A DNA stretch of 64,000 nucleotides from Enoplosus armatus (Eukaryota > Chordata > Actinopteri > Centrarchiformes > Enoplosidae), in NCBI RefSeq assembly GCF_043641665.1, contig NC_092181.1, forward strand, positions 8,555,057 through 8,619,056, given 5' to 3'. The position numbers were made by a program, and so were the translations under genes. Below the pieces are notes generated by a model that was not told where the DNA came from, searched no databases, and saw nothing but the letters and a program-made list of their open reading frames with translations. Below, in pieces: positions 58,622-64,000 of this stretch. Position 1 is the stretch's first letter. Each line of letters opens with the position of its first letter.

Positions 58622-58692
58622 CGTGGAGTCTAATGATGAGCACCGACAGAGAGTATGAGGCAGAGGAGGGAGACGAGCAGCCCAGTCTTCAT
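58622..58692 (-). pseudogene. Orphan lectin signal-peptide exon
   Basis: After an acceptor TTTCCCCCAG (about 58721-58712) an ATG at 58692 reads MKTGLLVSLLCLILSVGAHH then stop. A donor-like G|GTGCTC after 49 coding bases would end it at 58644 in phase 1, the same length and phase as in lectins B and D. No linker or lectin-domain exons follow before the lectin C promoter. It is probably a relic of a lost cluster member. Confidence 0.6.
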
Positions 58693-58869
58693 GGCGAACA
58701 CGATGAAGGTCTGGGGGAAACGAGACGGAATCAGCATCTTCACTGTTGATCTGCGTCACAGACTGCTGGGAAACAATCCTGACATCCTACCGGACTAACT
58801 GTCACTGTAAACTGGGGCAGTGACGTCCAGCACTGACTATTATATTCATATGAAAAGAAACGTTACCTC

Positions 58870-59112
58870 AGACCTTTGATCAGGACGTGTCCTTTAACTC
58901 CCACATAAAAAACAAAGTTCATCGACTGCCTTCTTTCACAGACGGAACGTTGCAAAAATCCGTCACATCCTGCCTGTTAAAAGGACGTTTTTTCCTCACC
59001 GCTGTCGCCAAAGTGCTCGCTCATGGTGGGAGCCGTTGGGTCTCTGAAATAACATTATGAAGACCGGCTCTATATGTGAAGCGCCATGAGATTTTGTTGT
59101 TTTGTTGTGATT
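58870..59112 (+). mobile_element. L2-like LINE 3' end remnant
   Basis: Words FDQDVSFNSHIKN-like near 58877-58915 and a 3' tail 'ctcaccgctgtcgccaaagt' through 'tgtgatttggtgctatataa' are typical of L2-like LINEs. The coding part is mostly deleted. Confidence 0.65.
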
Positions 59113-60925
59113 TGGTGCTATATAAATAGAATTGTTGGTTGGGTCGGTTAAGGTTAAGGTAAGAATACCAAGGTAAGCCAATCAGAGGCCGAGTAGGGTG
59201 GGTCGTCCTGACAAAAGAAACATGGCCTGCGGGCCGGGCTTACTGGCCCTGTTGGTTTACCTCAATAAGGCAACAAAATATGGCTTCTTTTGGAAGGAAG
59301 ACGTCGACCACGGTGAGCACTGCTCGATAACAGGACCTCGTGAATTATGTCCATAAAACATGTCAGGGCTACAGTCACACTCAGGCTCATGCCGGGCTCA
59401 CCTCCAATTAGAGTCATGGATGATAGTCAGCATGGACCTGTAGACACAAATGGCAATAAGATCCCAACTCACACTCCCTCGCCTTTATTAATTAGTAATT
59501 TCGTCTACAGTCTCAACATGCACGCGCTTTAAATCAACAGACAGACAGCAAAATCTCTATATAATACAGTTGTCATCAAACTGTTGTGTGTCATCAGAGT
59601 GTAATGTGGTTCAATGATGGGCAAAGTGTCTTAGTCAAGCCAGCACAATTACTCCAAGATGCCATTCATTACACTTGAACCTACTTTTTAAATAGTAAAC
59701 TTCATGGTCAGTATTAATGTGTTGTATGCCCATATTTCCATCCATTGTCTCCCACTTTTCTTGGTCCAGGTCACAGGTCAGCGCTAGCCCAGACGAAACA
59801 TTTAGGTCCGGATATGGTTCAAATGACAGTAGATTGCGACAATGCGTGCATACGACGATCGTACAGTGCAAGACTTCCAGTTTCAATAAACGCTACCTAG
59901 AGTTCGTCAGTTCACGGGTCCCAATGGAACAGCCAGTCAGCGCTAAGCCTCGGGCTATCCAACATGTCAAATCATGTCTGATCACTTGCTCCTGTATACA
60001 CAAAAGGGGCAATATACACGATTTCATAATTCTAATTTTAATTCATAATGAATGACATCACAGTGCAGACTCGCAGTAGGTCGAGCACATGCTTATCCTA
60101 GCTCAGAAAAAGGGGGAACCTGCTAGATTAGGAACCAAGTAGAAGGCAGACATGATTACCGCCATTCAACACATATTTTTGCAGCCATGAAACACATAGA
60201 GCAATGACTGAATCAATGACGTGACAAATAGTCCAGAGTCCGGCCTGCAGCCCGTCAGCCGTCAGAGCTGTGAAATGAAATGAGGAAACGTTTTGCTGCA
60301 CGCCGAGCGCTCTTCTTTACCTCGCCTTGTCACACTAATGATCTGTTTATCTCCTCATCCTTCAGGCGGAGAGGTCAGCGCTTTTCCCAACAGTCCCCAC
60401 CCTCTAACTCGCCCTCATGACTCATGGCATGAATGGGAGCCAGGAAACAAGAGTATATGATTTATCCCGCTGTATCACTCTGATAGCTGTTGTTGACAGC
60501 TACAGTTTAACAATTCAAACAGTGTTTATCACGGGTGATTCACTGCATATCAAAGTGACCATCAGCAAAGGCAGTGATCAGACTCAGCTGCAATATTAAA
60601 GTACTGCTTTGATGTTAACACATTAAGAATTTAACTTTATATATAATATATATCATATATAGTAGAGATATATCAAAGCCACTGCACCAAACTCCCTTCA
60701 AAAACTTTACAATTTTAAACATTTAAACATTTTCCCCAAGCTCAAGCAGAGCAGAAAAACTCTTTAAAGACTCCTTTCAAGCCTGCAGGGAGTGCAGTGC
60801 CTGATACTTGATTTTATTGCTTCTTACTTACTTCTTGTGTATGTGTGTATATATATTAATACGTCACATGACTGAAGATAAAGATGCTCTAACATGGTAA
60901 AAATGGAAAAACCCTGCACCACCAT
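59113..60925. other. No gene seen
   Basis: Intergenic DNA between the orphan exon and lectin D, without recognisable exons. A short TA-rich tract lies at 60638-60665. Confidence 0.5.
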
Positions 60926-61617
60926 GATGTGCATTCTCAACGAGACGCACCAAATCCAACACGTCAGGGTCTACTTTAATCACAAGAGTTTAAAGAGTCT
61001 GTGTGCTCATAAATGGCTGTAAACTCCTGAGAAACAGACAATAAAACCTTGTTTTATCATCTCAGTTGTTCTCTTATGATTGTATTAAGTAGCCGTCTTG
61101 CTTCCTTGATCGATTTACAGGAACGATGAACAGACTTCACATTGTCTTTATTCCACTATGAGCCTTCAGTTTCGCGTTGACGGGAATAATGATAATAATT
61201 GACCTTCAGTCAAGGCCTCGTCATTATCAGGAAATGGTTTGAATCTGGCAGAGCTCCTTTCAGTAACTGACCGATCACCACGTTCAAGCTGCACATTAAC
61301 AGCCTTGTTTTGTTTGAGTTGGTTTTCAACAAGTGAAAGAATCCTCAGCACGTAAACAAGGAAGCCGAACAAGAGCCCGGTTTCATAAGAGGGACGTGGT
61401 CTGCCGTATTTCATGTTTCACGCTGTAGCTGCACATCCAGCCCACTGACAGCTCTCTGAAACCATCAACCCCTGATCTGAAATCACAACAGCAAGAGAGC
61501 AGCTGGTGCCAGCTGTCATGCTGTCAGGAAACAGAGTTCAGGTTCAGATCTTTATCTGCGCAAGTCATAGACGTCCACACGCCCACACGAATGTGACCCC
61601 GGTGTGGTTCAGGTGTG

Positions 61618-61626
61618 TATATAAGG
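61618..61626 (+). promoter_or_regulatory. TATA box of lectin D
   Basis: TATATAAGG is identical to that of lectin B, but the 5'UTR exon and most of intron 1 are deleted. The TATA box now lies about 70 bases upstream of the ATG, so the transcript would start in the former intron. Confidence 0.75.
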
Positions 61627-61688
61627 AGCAGGGCGGCATTTACCGGCAGTTTCTTTTCTCCACGCAGAACAATCAGTTGATCATCACC

Positions 61689-61746
61689 ATGAAGACGGCC
61701 CTGGTCCTCTCCATTCTCCTCTGTGCTGCATTTGCAGGTCAGACTC

Positions 61747-61783
<37 letters not shown>

Positions 61784-63670
61784 GTCATCCACATGCTCAT
61801 GAGTCCATCAGCGAACCTCTAACACCATGTGGTACCCTGAGCACTGCTGTTACTGACAGTGTCGTGTTTCTCTCTGCAGCTCCAGCTGAAGACAAAGAGA
61901 AGGCTCCAGGTCAGTTTGAAGGTCTTTGCTTTAAACACGCACACACACAGTCAGACAGTAAGACCTGCATCTCTCTGACACCCAACTTTCATGCGATCCA
62001 TCCACAGAAGCAGCAGCGGAGGCCCCGAAGGAGCAGATGGCTGCTGCACCTGGTGAGTGTCCTCTCTCAGGCTGCATTCAGACCCCATCAGGCATCGCGG
62101 CTGTGGTCATCGCCGTGTCCCAGTTAATATGTCAACTTGACTTCTCGTAGTTGGGACCGGCTGTAATGTCAAATTCCTCTCCACTCAAAAGCAGAGATGT
62201 CTGATGAAGCTGTCCATGTTTCAGAGACGGACAAGGAGACGATGATGATGATGATGACGAAAGATGAGGACGTTTTTGCGCCAGAAGAGTCTGTCCCTGT
62301 TCCCGCAAACGGTAATCAGAAAAGGACACACGTCACTCTTAACAACACATTCTGTGGCTGCTCAAAGTCAACTGAACACTGCAACACATGTTTGAGTTAG
62401 CGGTCGTCCTTTGTCAAGTCATCCCTGACGGCTCCACATGTTGTTGTGATATAGAAACACGTTCAATTGGATTAAAGAGGTGTTTAAACAGCTCATCTGC
62501 ACACAATGAGAAGACTTATGCTCGTGTTAGCAACACATATTGACACATTCTGATGATGCAATATAATGGATGGTCTCCATATGTACAGCATGTCAACACG
62601 TATGTATATACACACACATATACTACTGTTCATTTGGTTGACTGTGTTTCTGTTTCTGTGCAGCTCGTGTGTTTGAGGAGGCGGCAGCACCTGAAAGTAA
62701 GAGCCACGACATGCTTAAAAGGACCACAGCAGTATTTTTGCATGTGTTAGACTATGAACTGCAACCTGCCTGATTATCAGTCAGCACACTCAGCGTCCCC
62801 TCTCCTCTGTCTCTCTGTAGGTCATAATAACTTCTGTCCAAACGGCTGGTTCGGCCACGGCTCTCGCTGCTTCATGTTCGTCAGCACCCCCAAGTCCTGG
62901 TACAGCGCTGAGGTACTGCTACTGCAGCTCTTGTGAAGCTTGTGCACACTGTGGAGCACGCGGTTGGAGTCGCAGCTTCTCCTTGTCATTCAGTCGGTTA
63001 GGCTTCTTTAGAGCGTACAAACGACGCACACGATGAATGTAACATGTTGTACAGCACGGAGGCCTGACGCCTCTGTTAGCTTCACGTTCACGTCGAAGCC
63101 AAAGACAACGACTGCTTAGTTACGCGCAGACCCCGCTGTGCTCCTCTGTCCAACAGGAGCACTGCAACAGCCTGGGGGCCCACCTGGCCTCGGTCACCAA
63201 CCCCAGAGAGTACAGCTTCCTCCAGCAGCTCACGCAGACGTCCGGTCAGAGCATCGCATGGCTGGGAGGCTTCAACCTGCAGGTCTGGATTTACAAAGAA
63301 AACACCACCTTCAGTCAGTCCAGATCGAGCCCAGGACCTTGTCCAAAGGGACGAGATGGACATGATCGCAAATAGACACTTACACTCATGCTCTTTGTCT
63401 CTCAGGGCCAGTGGATGTGGATTGACCGTGAAGGTTTCTTTTACACCGACTGGTACTCCCCCTCCTCCTCCAGCAGCTACCCCTGCGTCTACTTGCGTAC
63501 CGCCTGTAAGTCCACCTGCAGTGAACACTATGGTGCATCATTTGTTAACAAAAGAAATGGATTCAGTGTTCAATGTTATGTTTTTTACTCAAATTTCAGT
63601 TGGTTGGGGGAACACCCAGTGCACCTCATCTCACCGCTTCATCTGCTCCAAGAACCCGTTCGGCTGTTAA
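61689..63670 (+). CDS. Secreted C-type lectin D with acidic linker
   Basis: Coding exons are 61689-61737, 61880-61909, 62008-62052, 62195-62311, 62664-62696, 62821-62912, 63157-63282, 63406-63505 and 63600-63670, all GT-AG, giving 220 residues. The signal peptide is [16 protein letters not shown]. The linker (about 80 residues, roughly 20 acidic to 6 basic) comes from four phase-1 exons and includes a five-Met run. The lectin domain includes [62 protein letters not shown] and FICSK. EPN/QPD is replaced by a Ser run ([12 protein letters not shown]) and WND by WGN. The acceptor at 62194 (caaaagcag) is weak. Poly(A) signal is at 63845-63850. Exons 1-4 are near-identical to lectin B, the lectin domain is not. 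Confidence 0.88.
61746..61781. repeat. CA microsatellite in intron 1 of lectin D
   Basis: CA tract just after the signal-peptide exon; the corresponding tract in lectin B (49909-49931) is shorter. Confidence 0.9.
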
Positions 63671-63844
63671 AAAAACGTACCAGACATCTGAGGCCTCGGG
63701 ACGGATCAGCTGGGATACTGCTTCTGTTTCCCTTTGTTGTGTGTCTCGCTGAACTACAGTCTCCCCTTGTGTATTTTTCTGAAGAGTTCAATGGTTAAGT
63801 GTGAAGTAACCTTTGTGTAAAAGCATTTCCGTTTGTGATTTTGT

Positions 63845-63850
63845 AATAAA
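63845..63850 (+). terminator. Poly(A) signal of lectin D
   Basis: AATAAA 175 bases after the stop, followed by a GT-rich stretch. Confidence 0.75.
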
Positions 63851-64000
63851 GACGTGCAAGAGTGGGACAATGTGTGATCGTCCTTTCAGGTGGTTTGGTT
63901 TGAAGAAGTGGTTGTTTACGTGCAGCCGCAGCCTCCAGATGAAGGTAGCGGCCGTTCAACTCCGAGTAACTCGAGTCATTACAAAGGAAAGTAACTAACG

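Larger units (their letters stand above)
60930..62440. repeat. Inverted segmental duplication, arm 2
   Basis: Reverse-orientation match to 49360-50965, covering the promoter and first coding exons of lectin D. It lacks 130 bases that in arm 1 (50042-50171) hold the 5'UTR exon. Confidence 0.92.

Noticed and set aside
1..64000. CRISPR arrays, bacterial operons, rRNA or functional tRNA genes
   Set aside because: None seen. The genome is a vertebrate one, and tRNA-like boxes occur only inside SINE copies.

Overview
The window is teleost fish genomic DNA. The evidence is intron-rich vertebrate-type genes, many CA/GT microsatellites, and a dense load of fish-type transposable elements (Tc1, hAT, TTAA-flanked MITE, L2/CR1-like LINEs, an R2/HERO-type LINE fragment, Penelope-like scraps, tRNA-derived SINEs). 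Almost all open frames of 60-130 codons here are chance frames; the real genes are split into small exons.

Layout. Positions 1-13000 are gene-poor, with a decayed DDE-transposase fragment (about 6030-6640), SINE relics and simple repeats. A CpG-rich promoter with a minus-strand first exon lies at 13080-13510, so much of 1-13000 may be intron of a gene whose other exons I cannot place. Positions 13.5-24 kb are mostly non-coding with a 264-bp MITE and a broken LINE. A 70-bp minisatellite fills 24.1-24.8 kb, next to two exons that splice into a coiled-coil C-terminus. At 28.1-32.2 kb a minus-strand gene encodes a mucin-like type I membrane protein in a single coding exon behind a non-coding exon, an architecture like leukosialin/CD43.

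The main feature is a C-type lectin cluster at 36.6-63.7 kb. I reconstructed four secreted lectin genes exon by exon: A (36866-38767, +), B (46411-49990, -), C (54852-57605, -) and D (61689-63670, +). An orphan signal-peptide exon lies at 58622-58692 (-). All four share intron phases, a signal peptide, a linker built of small phase-1 exons, and a C-type lectin domain split over four exons. None keeps the EPN/QPD or WND calcium/sugar motifs. The promoter and 5' halves of B and D are near-identical inverted copies, while their lectin domains are strongly diverged. A second duplicated block (about 45.0-45.85 kb and 56.97-58.27 kb) differs by a 739-bp segment that holds the promoter and first two exons of gene C.

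Transposons sit between the lectin genes: an apparently intact Tc1 with 217-bp inverted repeats (39564-41200), a LINE with a 29-bp fold-back at its 5' end, split by a hAT element with perfect 8-bp target duplications (41351-43170), and a Tc1 broken by a 1-kb insertion at the edge of the B duplication (50.97-53.1 kb). The lectins are probably secreted, innate-immune-type proteins of the ladderlectin / type II antifreeze-like group. Family assignments rest on reading motifs by eye, without database searches.
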